A stretch of 64,000 nucleotides of DNA from Rhypophila decipiens (lineage: Eukaryota; Ascomycota; Sordariomycetes; Sordariales; Naviculisporaceae), in contig MU858046.1 in assembly GCA_033297075.1 (NCBI GenBank), positions 496,001 to 560,000 on the forward strand, in the 5' to 3' direction. This document shows positions 48,901 to 60,808 of the stretch, piece by piece. A model generated the notes under the pieces. That model worked only from the letters and a program-made list of their open reading frames with translations. It was not told where the DNA came from and did no database searches. The number at the start of each line of letters is the position of its first letter. Positions within the stretch are counted from its first letter, which is position 1. The position numbers and the translations under genes were made by a program.

Positions 48901-51900
48901 TACACGCCGTAACCTTTCCCAGATTCGACTAGCGTAGACAAGAGAGTCGATAGATTTCGGTAGGGGTTTCCCGGAAGAGGGGCCGGCAGGGAAACCTTCG
49001 GACCGGGGGCATCATGCTCGGTCCAAGGGTACCCAGACAGGATCAAACAAGACCCTGAACTGCCTAGTTCTGCAGGGTCGTGTTGGTTTGCAAATGGTAC
49101 TCCGTAGGCGAGCTGAATAACGAACTCTCCCCCGAGCAACCGGAGTATTGATATCACTTATCCCGAGCAACACGATAGCTGGCCTCGGTCGATTCTCTGA
49201 TGGACACTGCAACAAGCATGACAGGACGCAGCTGTACACTAGGATTGGTGTTGCAGGTAATTCACTATCGGGAAGCATACTCGGTAAGAAAACTGTGTCT
49301 TAACACACCTGGTATAAATCCAAATCCTGATATGGGAATCTCTCACCGCTTCCTTGTTGTTGGAAGCATCTGGGCTGTGTGTCTTGCCCCTCTTCTTTAT
49401 CCCCTAGGGATACTCCCACGACAGTCGATTAAGCTACGACACATGCCTTGTTGCATTCAACGACATCATGGTGATATCTCACAACAGGTAGTGTTCTCAG
49501 TGATGATGCTTCAGGTCTGGCGGAGTACAATATTACTATATGCTCAAAGTCAGATCGTACTTGTAGACTGTCCAGTATGGTCCAGACCAAACCGAAAGGA
49601 GCCTAAAATAAGGGCGCGATTGTTTCGTCGGAAATCTGGGACCTGGAAGGCAGCCACTTAGATGACTTTCAGCCGCTACACGGACCACCAGATAAATTAA
49701 CTATATAGCTAGCTTGGCGAGTTCTTTCCAGATGCCCTCTCCACGGCCATTTTCAAAGCGGGAGGAATTCATCTGCACGCAACAATCTAATTAGCTAATT
49801 TGAGCTTTAACCCACTCTTTTTCGAGGTTTTCTTCCAGAGCAGTTTCCAAGCCAAAATTGGCCTAGAAGCTGTTCTGGAAAAGAAAAACCAAGCCCTGGA
49901 AATTACGGCTTGGGGGATCTTCCAGGTCCCCTTTCCGAGGCAACAATCGCGCCCTAAGACTTTACCGTGCCGCCGGTACTTGTTGAGGAGGCATTGGGGG
50001 CCGTAATCAAACACACAAAGGCTATTGTGAACAGAGACGAAAGCCCCCTGATCAGATCGAAGATACCACATGAGATGAGATACTCATCTGCACCAAACAC
50101 ATTATCCTCCGACCGGCGGTGATTGTAATTGGTGGTAGGGCTGGCCCTATGAAGTATATACCAAGAAACCAGCAAGAAAGAAAAAGGGATTATGCAAAGC
50201 TTTCTAACGGCGCTTGTATGCGCTGTGCTGACTCTCGTTCCAACTTCCCAGAAACAGGCGCTTGGAAGGCACGAGAAATAAGAGGTCAGAGTAATATAGG
50301 TAAGGTGCTTATTCGATGATCTGATCGGGTTCTTAGTAACGATCGATTCATCTAGATTCCAGACCAAACTCCACGGATAGAAATCTTTCTCCAATTCTCT
50401 GGTATTTCACCTTACCCTTCTGCTTTTTTAAATTCTTGAAAAAGTGTGAGGAGATACATCTAGAGAATGTACAACTGCTTTATTATGGGATGATGAGCCC
50501 TGTGCCCTCTTCCTGGCATGAGCCGAAGATGACATGCGCATTTCATACAGTCGTACTACCACGACATGGTCAGATAGATGAGAGTCTGTGTCTCCTATCT
50601 TGTTTCTGTGTCGCCGATGCCGTTCCGATCGGGGTGGCTTGGAGATCTCAACAGACTCGCACTCTCAAGGCAGCTGCAATTCCTGCCCGTTGAGTCAATT
50701 CCGAAGTACGGCTTACGGTAGTGTTGCCCTTTGACCAGACCAGCGGCATGATGGAATTTTTTCTTCAGGCTTGCCACAATGGAGAGGTTGACATGCGGTT
50801 CTCGGTTGGACAGGGCTTATGCCGATGGGCGTTACGTAGCATGCTCGAATGCTGCTGAAATGTATGCACGTCGCCGTATTTCAGTCGCCTTTGCCTTCTC
50901 GTGAACAAGTACCAGCCTCAGAGGCAGAAGAGGGCAAGTCCAACCGTGTTCGTGAGGTGGCGCCCCGATTGAAAGAAAAACTTTTCAGTCTGGCGGCGAA
51001 AAGGCCAAGGGTGCGAAACACTGACCACCATGCTCATGCTTGCATTGAAGCTCAGCTCTTGTCTCCCGAAGACAGAACCTCCGGAGCCGCGGTAAGAAAG
51101 AAAGCACATTTCTTGTCTCGCTCACTCACTCACTCATGGAGGATGAACCTTCCCTATTTCGGCATGTGGGCCATCATCGGGACGGAGCGGCCGGCACCAG
51201 CCGGGATCGGCAAAGTCAGCCAAGACCGGCCCAGGTTCCGGGGCCGCAGTCCCCGCTTCCCAGTACGGATCGGCTGTTCTGAGGTTTGCGGCGCTGCCAT
51301 GCACCTGAACTTGTGGATGTCAAGTATGCCCTCTGCATATCCGGCATGCTGGCATAGACTTTGACGGCGACGTTCGATTTCTGGGGAAATACCCTTATGT
51401 GGTGGTAATCATTCTCTATGTGCAACATGTGGTGCTCCAAGTTCGCAATTTGTTGCATCCAGGTCCGACCTGACATGATGCAGGAAGCGCTTCCTTGTGC
51501 TCGCCCCTTTGTCCCACAAAATGATACTGTCGCTTTTTTCTTGGCTGAGTTTGTTCTCCAGTCCTTCAAACCGAAGTGGCAATCTCGTTGTAGGCGCTTG
51601 CTTTTAATGTTAAGAGTTTACCGAGCGGGACGTCTGCACCTAAGCGCCTTGCGGGGAGAACAGGAGCCAAGGCCAGTCCTTGATGACCGAGTCTCAATTG
51701 AAGTGTTTCTTTATCATAGGATGGGATTCGTAGTTGTTGGTGTTGGTTTATGGAGAGGAGTTTGGAATTTGGAATTTGGCCCGGGAAGCCTTCCAGTTGG
51801 TGAACAGATCAAAACAGCTGCAACAAAGCTAGAGCAGGTGCCAAGCCCGCGCCTTCCAGTTGCGGTCATCCTCTCGTCAGCTGTCGATGGAACCTCCATA

Positions 51901-51996
51901 GAAGGAAGTCGACAATTGCAAAAGAGCTGAACTTGAGATGAGAAGAACAATGCGAAAGAACAATAGGTAAGGCTCGAATTTGCCATTTTGGATTGA
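45992..51996. other. 6-kb stretch without a convincing gene
   Basis: The first 700 bp are the purine/pyrimidine-skewed leader of the Zn2Cys6 gene. Plus-strand frames with real ATGs at 49200-49661 (153 aa) and 51418-51930 (170 aa) have no domain content or supporting introns, and I do not call them. An imperfect palindrome lies at 49826-49890. TACTCCGTA copies lie at 46911-46919 and 49098-49106. Confidence 0.5.
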
Positions 51997-54112
51997 ATGC
52001 CACCAAGGACAAAGAGGACGCGGCATCAGCGACGCGTTCTATTCCCAGTCAAACTCGCATCCCGCTTGACGCCCAAGCAAGCCAACATGAGTTCAGCGGC
52101 ATCAACCTCGCCTGCACCGCAGCCATCCTCAACTTCAAAGTCCCCACAACCAGAGTCTCCCATAACAGTTCTTGGCGACGGGAACGAACAGAACGACGAC
52201 AACGACGGATTTGTCGATGAGGAGATTTTCGTTGCCGATGCAAAAGGATTTCCAGCCCACATGATTCCGGACCTCTACACGGAACCCCCGCCTATCAGGG
52301 ATGCCCTCGTCACGGAGACATCACGGGTCCAAGACAAGACTGTAGATGTCTGTCTGCCCTACCTGACGGGCGAAGAAGATGGCCATCTTGTTTACAATCC
52401 TCATGGAGTGCCGTCTTTGGAGCGCGAAAAGCACATCGGATTCCTGCATAAGAGCCTGGGTCGATTGCCTGGCGGCTTCGTGGCCGCAGACGCCAGCCGC
52501 CCGTGGTTCCTGTACTGGGCCTTGAGCGGTTTGGTCCTCTTGGGTGAGGACGTGTCGTCATACCGTGAGGCCGTTATCGAGACCGCCCTTTCATTTCAGA
52601 ATGAGCAAGGCGGCTTCGGAGGGGGCGGTAAACAAACCTCGCATTTAGCCACCACATACGCCACCGTGTTGGCCATTGCTCTGGTCGGTGGTGAGGAGGC
52701 ATACGAGGTCATCGACAGGGATGCAATGTGGAGATGGCTCTGCTCTCTGAAGCAACCAGATGGAGGATTTCAAGTGTGTGTAGGGGGTGAAGAAGACATC
52801 AGGTATGCACGCTCTCTATCCAAGACTTGCATGGTCGAACCGGCTGTCTGACACTTCACACGCATGAAAAAGGGGGGCGTATTGTGCTACAGTAATTATC
52901 ACTCTTTTGAACATACCATTAGAGTTGACCCCGGCGTCACCAGCAAGAGAAGGAGGTCTCGTCAATCTTCTTGCAGGACTGGGGGATTACGTTCGCAGAT
53001 GTAAGTGAATTCACCAGTGGTTCATTCATGACATGATGCAATCGCTCACACCCGAATCCGCCAGGCCAAACATATGAGGGCGGCATATCCGGGCAGCCAA
53101 ACGCCGAAGCCCATGGTGCATATGCCTTTTGCGCACTCGGATGTCTATCTCTGCTAGACGACCCCCGTCGGATATTTCATAGGTAAGCATCCAAGATCCA
53201 GCTCAGATCGCTCAAATGCATGGACAACGCACAGCACCTATCAAAGAAAGCTCCTTGGCTCACATCGCATGCCATCGCTGCAGATATCTCAACGTTCCAC
53301 GACTCATCACATGGCTCTCCTCACGACAGTATGCACCGGAGGGCGGCTTTTCCGGCCGCACTAACAAACTAGTCGATGGCTGCTACAGCCATTGGGTCGG
53401 TGCTTGCTTCCCGTTGATTGAGGCATGTCTCAGTCCCGCCTCCAGCGGCAGTGAGCCGGCAGAGACAGCGACAGCAGCGGCGACCACGACACACAAGCTG
53501 CCGCCGGCATCAGAAACTCTCTTCAGCCGGGAAGGCCTGATTCGGTATATTCTCTGCTGCTGCCAAGATGAGACCAGACGAGGTGGACTGCGTGATAAGC
53601 CAGGAAAGTGAGTTTACTCGTCCTTTTCTTGCCCTTAGCTACTGCGACAGCTCGCTTTCTCCTCGCCCAATTACCGTACTTCTCTCGCTGGTTCGCAAGA
53701 TACAGTTTTCCCTCGTCATCGCCGTAGACGTCTCTTCCGGTCTCTGTTTCCCAAGCTAACAAGTCTTCTTTGCCACTATCATAGGATGTCGGACTCGTAT
53801 CACACGAATTACGTCCTCGCCGGTCTAAGCGCTGCCCAACATTTCTGGACGCTTAGCTTACCACTCGAAGAGCCGGCCGTGCCTGTCCCGCCGTCGCCCG
53901 AGCCAGTTGCTAACCCGCCCGAGTGGTCCGTTCTGCCGTTATATCTTGCGGATGGTAGAGAAGCTGGTGGCGACGATGAGGCTACTGCTGCCACTACACT
54001 CTTCAACCAAAGTGATCGTGTCCGTCCGGTCCATCCGGTCTATGCTCTACCACAAGAGGTAGTGGACACCATCAGGGGCTACTTTTTTATTGCGAAAGAG
54101 GGAGCTCTTTGA
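51997..54112 (+). CDS. RAM1: protein farnesyltransferase beta subunit
   Basis: Together with the alpha subunit it transfers farnesyl to CaaX cysteines of Ras, Rho-type proteins and mating pheromones in the cytosol. Five exons (51997-52802, 52873-53000, 53065-53182, 53284-53607, 53785-54112) give 567 aa. The start could instead be the ATG at 52087 (537 aa), closer to the family length. All junctions keep frame and rebuild conserved blocks: LPGGFVAADASRPWFLYW, the alpha-barrel repeats FQNEQGGFGGG and KQPDGGFQVC, GGEEDIRGAYCA, TYEGGISGQPNAEAHGAYAF, and APEGGFSGRTNKLVDGCYSH. The zinc ligands are D382 and C384 (in DGC) and H465 (SYHTNY). A low-complexity insert (PAETATAAATTT) sits before the last block, as is common in filamentous fungi. 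An inverted-repeat element lies just after the stop. Confidence 0.96.
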
Positions 54113-54164
54113 GGCAAAATCTAAAGAGAATGTGAGCCGAGCGTCGATGATAAGTTTATGGATA

Positions 54165-54454
54165 GGCCCCTAATATACAGGCACCAGTCCTCTCATATAC
54201 AGGCACCAGTCTTCTTATATAGAGGCACTACGATTGTTGGAATAAATGCCTTGACTAGCTGGAATAAATGCCTTGACTAGCTAGAATAAATACCTTAACT
54301 AGCTAGAATGAAGGTCTTGACTGGCTAGAATAAATGCCTTAATTGGCTGGAATAGAGGCTTTAACTAGTTAGAATAAATACCTTGAGAAATTGAATTTGC
54401 AGTATTGGACTAGTGTCTGTATATGAGAGTAGTGGTGCCTGAATATTAGGCGCC
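54165..54454. mobile_element. 290-bp non-autonomous inverted-repeat element (hAT-like MITE)
   Basis: The element starts GGCCCCTAATATACAGGCAC and its right end is the near-perfect reverse complement (GGCGCCTAATATTCAGGCAC). Similarity between the arms extends over about 50 bp. TATGGATA occurs directly on both sides (54157-54164 and 54455-54462), an 8-bp duplication of the size made by hAT transposases. The boundary is slightly ambiguous because the ends (ATAGGC/GCCTAT) are themselves symmetric. It has no coding capacity and the interior is a 22-bp tandem array. The ends do not match the usual hAT CAGGG terminus, so the superfamily is tentative. It lies 52 bp after the RAM1 stop codon, within the probable 3' UTR. 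Confidence 0.72.
54239..54386 (+). repeat. 22-bp tandem array inside the inverted-repeat element
   Basis: Six full units of 22 bp start at 54239, 54261, 54283, 54305, 54327 and 54349, with a partial seventh at 54371. The consensus is close to GAATAAATGCCTTGACTAGC plus two bases. Units 1 and 2 are identical and the others differ mainly by transitions. The left arm itself contains a 22-bp repeat beginning AGGCACCAGTC, so the same period runs through the element. Confidence 0.9.
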
Positions 54455-55671
54455 TATGGATAAAGATCAGTTCTAGACTATGATGTTCATTCTGTTACAG
54501 ATGAGGTAGAGCATCTGGTTGTAAGCCCTCAAGTTCCTCATAGAACTCCAAGGCACCCGGGAGACAGCGAAATAGGTACAATGACTACCACTAAAAACAA
54601 ACTTTGCAATCCTTTAACTTCCCGACTTGGCTTTGGGAGACCAAATGGATGATGCCATTAGTATATGTGGCTGGAAATCTCCCTCGCGGTGAGATTCCTG
54701 AGGCATTTGTTGCTTCACTACCATCAAAATTGTGCAAAGAGAGGGCATGAATGGTGGACTATACTTGCCAAGTTATCATTGTTGTGGAGCGGTAGTCATG
54801 TGTGATTTTGCTTTCACTTTGCTGCCGCTTGTCAACAAGGAATCACATTTGTGATACTGACGATACTGAACTGGACTGATTGAAGTCCAACCCCTACGAT
54901 ATACACTGATATCTATAGTATGTAGTGCTACATCCATCCCTCCCCCTTTGCCTAGAGCAAGAGGTGATATTTAAAACAGCACCAAGGGTGAATGACTTAG
55001 CATACTGTGTATGTATTTATTCTGGTTGCTTCGTCGCTTTACTTGCTCTATCATGGCGCGGAAGGGTTTATTCTAAAACGTAGTATGCTAGCCAGATATA
55101 CATGACAGCGTGGGCATACATACCATAGATGTTTCTTGGCTGATGAATTCTGAAAGATGAACAAGGAAGGTAAAGAAACGACGTTCGTCTGGCCTCATCG
55201 TGACGGAGAAACCAAATTTCCATCGATTGACTGAACGGAATGATCGTCCCTACTAACTCACCGGCCCAGTCCAGTCAGTCACTCGCTCACTCCCTCCATT
55301 GCTAGGTAGGTAATCTAGGCCACCTCCTTTCCAAACGGGAAAGAACGGGACTGACCGACCGAGTACACCTTCCCACTCCCTTCCCTTCACCCTGGCCGGT
55401 CCTTCCCACATGTAGGCAATGTACCCCCAGCTAACACATCAACCGGCAACGGGATATACCGCAAGCACCCACCATACGAGGAAAGTTTCTGTAGAGATAA
55501 AAAGTTGACAACTCATCCTACTAAATATTTCTGTCCTTTAAGGGACCCTAGCCTTCCCTCCACACCTCCTCGGCCCTTCCCTCGTGGCTCGTGGGAGGGA
55601 AGGAGCGGACAACAGGGGTGAGCGGGAGGGAAGGAAGAACCCTTATCACTTTGCAAACTAAGAAAGTGCGT

Positions 55672-55695
55672 GTTGCGGTTACGGTTGCGGTTGCG
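55672..55695. repeat. hexanucleotide repeat (GTTGCG)x4
   Basis: Four consecutive GTTGCG units with one G-to-A change in the second, in non-coding DNA flanked by GGAAGG-rich sequence. Confidence 0.85.
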
Positions 55696-57378
55696 GGTTG
55701 ACCCGGATCTTGGGTCTAGACTCGGAACCTTAGGATGGTAGACTGACCGCCTACCTTCCTCGTGGTAGGTACTTGCTTTTTATTTGCTCCTCATTCTCGC
55801 AAGTGTGGAAAGAAGGGAAGGAAGGAAGGGGGCTTTCCGTTATTGTAAAACTCTGTTTTGGCTTTCCTGAAGGACCGCCGACTGACTGCCTTAACACAAA
55901 ACTTTGTATAGGAAAAATAAACACAAATGTTTTATATGTCAAGCTTGGGACAGTTAAGATGGTAGGCCTTCCTAAATAGTCCGAGAGGGAAACCTGACTC
56001 TTCCCCAAGCTAATATCATGACACTCGGAGTGGAAGCGAGGAAGTCATGATAGTCATCAATGACCTGAGAGGTGCATGCATGGAATGTCTTCAGTTCCTA
56101 CTCGACGGTCTTGACCTTCTGGTCGGACTGATTACAAAGTCCTCTCGAGCACCTTTCTCTCGGCAAGGCTACACTATACAGTAGCAGACAGGATCGACGA
56201 CAGGGCATTGGAGCCAACAGACCAAGACCGGAGTGGAAGCATGTTGTTATCGGCTGCTCTCCGCAGTCCCCCTCCCTGTCTTACCCACCCAAGAAGGAAG
56301 GATTTACTTATTAGACGAGATGAGCAAGGGACGGGACGTGGCGAGTTGCTTTTGCCCTAATGCGCGTGTTCTTGCAGCAAACGCCACTTCGGATGTTCCT
56401 TTTTAAAAGGATTATACACACTTCACAGGCCCATTCAGGAGGCCGCAGCTCTGTGTGGGCAAGATAGATAGTTGTGAGGACAGCCGTTTGAGATGGGGTA
56501 TCAGGGCGAGGTGAAGATAACCACAACGCATGATGATTCCACGATCCGCCTACCCTTCGCGTCGATCTGATTTGGTTCGAACCATTGAGGGGGTGGTTTA
56601 TCCGAGCTCTCGGCGTATCGTAATGCGGCCACGACAATGGGCCTCGAAGATGGGTCCCAGCAGCCGCCACCCAGGCGAGGCAACTATATCGGACGACAAC
56701 AAAAGCATATACGGTAGCTGTTGGTCTCCGCTCTTCTCGGGGGGAGGAGGGATGACAGAGGGTACGCACATGGCAAGACGAACCCCGTATTGCCCTATTC
56801 AGCTCACCTTGCATGTTCAGAACTGGACGATTCCTGCTTGCTCTGGCGTAATCGTGCGAGGCTCTTTGTGCTGTTTTTTTCTCTCTCCCGGTGTTTGATG
56901 CAAGTATGAGGCAAAGGATAGGTATGTATGATTCGCTTCTTCACAGGCAGCACACAGGCTCACAGGTACGAACGTAGTGTAAATAGAAGTTGCCGGGGTT
57001 ATGTCGAAAGGGAGGGTAGAGGTTGACTGTGAGTTGGTGGGTGTGGCGGACGTTTCAATGGCTTTCCCAGCTTTCGGCAGGGATCCATCTCAACCATCCA
57101 TGCTCATCAGCGATTCGTGGGGAGGCTGGCTGTTACCTCATGTATACTATCGCAGTATGACGTTGCATATGAAAAGCTGACACAACAGTCATCAGCGGGT
57201 GCCAATGGATGAGGGGTCAAGGAGGAAGGGAAGGGAAAAAAGAGATTTTCGTCTGCCCCTCATTCTCATACGTACGACGTGTATCGAGCCAGTAATCGAA
57301 GATGTGCTTCTTGGGAGTAGGTTTTCCAAGTCAATTGGCTTCTCACAGGTTCAGACCATCCATTTCCTGTGAGGAAAT

Positions 57379-57615
57379 ATGCCCAGAATGCCGCCGAGCG
57401 AGTCAGATCATGGATGGGCAAAGCTCCAGATTCTCGAGAGGCATCTCCGTGTCAAGGTCCTTGTATGCGGGGCAATTCTAAATCGGGAACCACCGAGGTT
57501 TCTATTTGCGGACAGAGTAAATATGCGCAACATATCCGTAATGGCGGGCATAAGATATAAAACTGACAAGCCAGAGAGACAGGAAGCGGTGATGGATGTC
57601 TTGAATCTCGGTTAA
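57379..57615 (+). CDS. weak candidate small protein, 78 aa
   Basis: A plus-strand frame from the ATG at 57379 to the TAA at 57613-57615 encodes a balanced, charged, protein-like sequence beginning MPRMPPSESDHGWAKLQILE and ending AVMDVLNLG. There is no intron, recognisable domain or signal peptide. The stop overlaps an ATG (TAATG) that opens a further 36-codon frame, but this pattern arises by chance after about one stop in sixteen. It may be a chance frame. Confidence 0.2.
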   Translation: MPRMPPSESDHGWAKLQILERHLRVKVLVCGAILNREPPRFLFADRVNMRNISVMAGIRYKTDKPERQEAVMDVLNLG

Positions 57616-58279
57616 TGCTGAATGAGACAGCCGGACTTGGTGAGCAAATCAGAGGCCCCGCTGGTTGTTTGCCGGGCTTGTTGTCGACAACATGGTGGTA
57701 TTCCGGACTCTACAACTCATATTGAAGATGGGGTTGGCGGCATGGTGTTGTTTCCAGAAGAATCCTTGGTACTCACTTGCCATCCCTTTCCCCCCTCCTG
57801 GGTCCTACTTCCCAAAGTTTCTTGTGAAGTCGTGAACGCCATATCGGCTACCTAAGACAGGTGATCCCCCGCTAATGAGAGAATATTCTTCTATGTGCAA
57901 CTTAGTGTCCTACCGGGGGTTTATTTAATGGTGCGGGATAGCATCGGCCTCAAGTATCTGCAACTCGCTCGGGATTTCGAGACTCCTGTGTACTTTCCTC
58001 CCGGTCGAACACTCCTGCCATCTCCTTGTCATGATCTGTCTCCTTCTTATCCCATCAATGGATGGAGTTGCAACTTGCCAGGCCTGGCTACCTTGGCTGC
58101 CCCGCAAGGAAGGAGGAAAGAGAGCCTTTGAACTCTGTTGGCTGGTGTACCCCGTACAATGGACCGAGAAGGTTTCCACCTCCCAGCCTCCGGTTTCTTC
58201 ACCTTTGCACCGGCCTTTTTCGACATCCACCTCCGTATCGCAATATGCACGACTGAGGGATCAACAATTCGGTCGGACA

Positions 58280-58318
58280 TGTATCCGTACCCCGTGCCCC
58301 GCATCGACTACGGATACA
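58280..58318. repeat. perfect inverted repeat TGTATCCGTA/TACGGATACA
   Basis: Two perfect 10-bp arms (58280-58289, 58309-58318) are separated by 19 bp. They use the same motif as 10101-10127. Confidence 0.8.
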
Positions 58319-60808
58319 TTGCATACGTACAAGCGAGGCCGGGGCTAAAAAGGCAAATTCTTGTTTCCCCACACGTCGCGCTGTTATTTGGTATCAAACA
58401 CACACAATCGAAACCTCACGCAGCGCTGCCGTTGCCGCTGCTGCACCTCGCACTCTGCAGCTCGATACCACCCGTCGCCGCTCTCTTCCCGTTCGCTTGG
58501 TCCCAGGTTGAGAACCTTTCTTTGGGGTCCGACACCTAGATCGCTCCGTGGAGGTTCCCTTCCCCGCTGCCGACCTGCCGAGTCGCTAGGCGCCAGTTAC
58601 AAACACTGCCTGGACTACGGTATGTACGTGTGCAATCTCTTCATCGTTACGTCTTTCACGCTCTTGCGTGCATCTCGTCGAGGGATGGAGGCATGGATTG
58701 ATGGCTCGTGGTTATCAACTCCTCCTTCGCTGCGATGGCGTCGACCCTATAGGACGGACTTCAGTGGCTTTGGTTCGATTCAACCGTCATCCCCCATGTG
58801 CAGCCCCTCCGCGCCTGGGCCATAACTGGATTCTGGTTTAATATCAAGAAGCATTGCCAACTCATCATTGCATGAGCTGTTATGGCCCTGCTTGTTCCTA
58901 GTTGCCTCGCAGGCCATTCAGCCATTCACAGGCGCCGCCTGTTCGTTAGGGCCACGACCAGAGCATGCAAGGGTTTGCCGGCCCAGCCACTGTTCATGCA
59001 CCTCATTTTTGTTCACCGACTTCGTGGTATGGCTTCAAGCCAGTCATTCACGTTGACACCTTTTTTTCCTCCTGGGGCGTAACCCCAGACCGTGACCCCG
59101 TTTCCACCCCTCCGATCCTCCCGACCTCCAACGCCCACTGGCAACAGGTTCGCGGCTCGAACAAGCGCTCGAGACATAGGCCAGCTCTGAATCAACGGCT
59201 AACCTTTCATGGTGGATTTTGATTTGCCAACGACACTCTGTGCTGACCAGCTTCGACTATCAAAGGCTGGCCGTCTTGTCTCTCCAGCTCCCGCCCTTAC
59301 ACATCAGATGCCCCGGCGAATCGCCCGTGGACCCGGTAACATGGCCCATAATGCTACTTACCCCATGGGTGTTTCCTAGAGACAGAACCCACCCGGCGGT
59401 TCTTTGGAGCTTGCTAGCTCCATTGCTCCTCCTTTTTGGACCTCTCGGCTTCTTGAACCCAGCTCGTTCCCTTGTGGTCCATGCAGCGTATATCGACCGG
59501 CATGCTTCGATCCTGGCTACATGATATCGTTTGGCCGTGGTCGTAACATGACAGCTTGATATGCATGCTTCTATGTACACCTCAAGGCTCGTTGTTGTCC
59601 GGGGCACAATGCCAGTACCGCTCGATACATGGTCGATACGCTGCAGTTGCATTAGTGCCCTCGAGAGGACCTTCGGAGTCTTTGCTCGTTTCCTTTCTGG
59701 AATCCTCTCTATGGCAGGCAAATTGTTCCTTTGCAGCACCCTCCTCTCGTTTGAGCTTGTCGCTCTATCAGAAGACTGGACCTCTCCTCCCTGGCTCTCG
59801 ACAGCGAACCATTTGCTGAGTTTCCCCAATGGCCTCCTCCTGGTGGCCTTTCCTGTTCCCCGACGGAGGAGCAGATTGGCCTTCTGCGTTCCATTTTGCC
59901 ACCTCACCAGCCTAGGTCTGCATATACAGATGCTTTTACCCAGCAGAGGCCGCATGTCCCGTACCATCTTTGCCAGGTATCGGACAGAACGATGGCGAGG
60001 GGCAGGTGGAGCAGGAGGAGAAGAATGTGGCAGCAGGAAGGGAAAAAAAAAAAAACTTTTAGCAAGTGCTATGAGATACTCCCGCATATCGTGCCCGGGC
60101 CCATATGCCATGACATGCCTTTCCCGGATCCATACTGGCTGGCGTCTGGAGAGGAGATCTTTCCCCCCAGAAACGATGCATCCCACCCATGTGTGGTTGT
60201 GGAGTTGATCTAGTCTCAGCAGATTCATCAACTGGCAACGACAATGCCAACACATCAACTACATCAAGATGGGTCACACTTTGAGCCGCATCTTTACAGT
60301 GCACCTGCATCTAGCGAACCCTCTTTCTTCATGTCCGTTGAGCTTTCCGTCATTTCCCTTTGTGTCTGTATCAAGACTTCTCTTTTGCCATTAGCCCCCT
60401 GCCCCGCCCCTAATATCCCGTCACTGCAATAAAGCATGAATGTTTCGCTCGAGACTGTTGCGTTCCAGCCTTGAATACGTAGATATCAGCCTTGACTTCC
60501 TCCACCACCCAATGCTCACAACACCCTCTCATCCGTAGGACAAGCTTCATCGCCATTTCTGCCCTGCTGCCCTGCTGCCCTACGGTTCTGTGTGCTTTCT
60601 ATACCACATTGTCCCTAGGTTGGGCTCGATTGCATCGCATCATACGGAGTCCGGATCCCATCCCGCGGTCTAAATTTCTCTTTGCTTTTTCTTTTTTTTT
60701 TTCTCTCACTGTGCCAGTATTCACAGACGCTGTCTGTTGAACTTTATTTCTCTTCTTCTTGGTCCGCCGTTCGTCTTCCATTTCGACCCATTGGGCACCG
60801 CCAGCAAG

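Larger units (their letters stand above)
54463..60808. other. 6.3-kb stretch with no firm gene; C/T-rich toward the dsRBD gene
   Basis: No domain-bearing frame is seen. The part from about 58350 to 60800 is C/T-rich on the plus strand with few stops on the minus strand, producing long artefactual frames. It probably acts as promoter and long leader of the dsRNA-binding gene. A polypurine run of 13 A lies near 60045. One weak small-ORF candidate is listed separately. Confidence 0.5.

Noticed and set aside
49200..49661. 153-codon plus-strand frame from a genuine ATG
   Set aside because: Mixed hydrophobic and basic composition, no recognisable domain, no neighbouring exons. Length alone is not enough in this composition.
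51418..51930. 170-codon plus-strand frame just before RAM1
   Set aside because: It lies in the RAM1 promoter and leader. No domain content and no conserved-looking segment.
56311..56814. Minus-strand frame of 167 codons
   Set aside because: It has an ATG but random-looking composition, overlaps plus-strand frames, and has no domain content or introns.
59260..60258. Minus-strand frame of 332 codons
   Set aside because: It is the complement of C/T-rich leader DNA with few stop codons, contains a translated poly-A run (FFFF) and proline-rich low complexity, and overlaps an equally long frame on the plus strand. No domain sequence.
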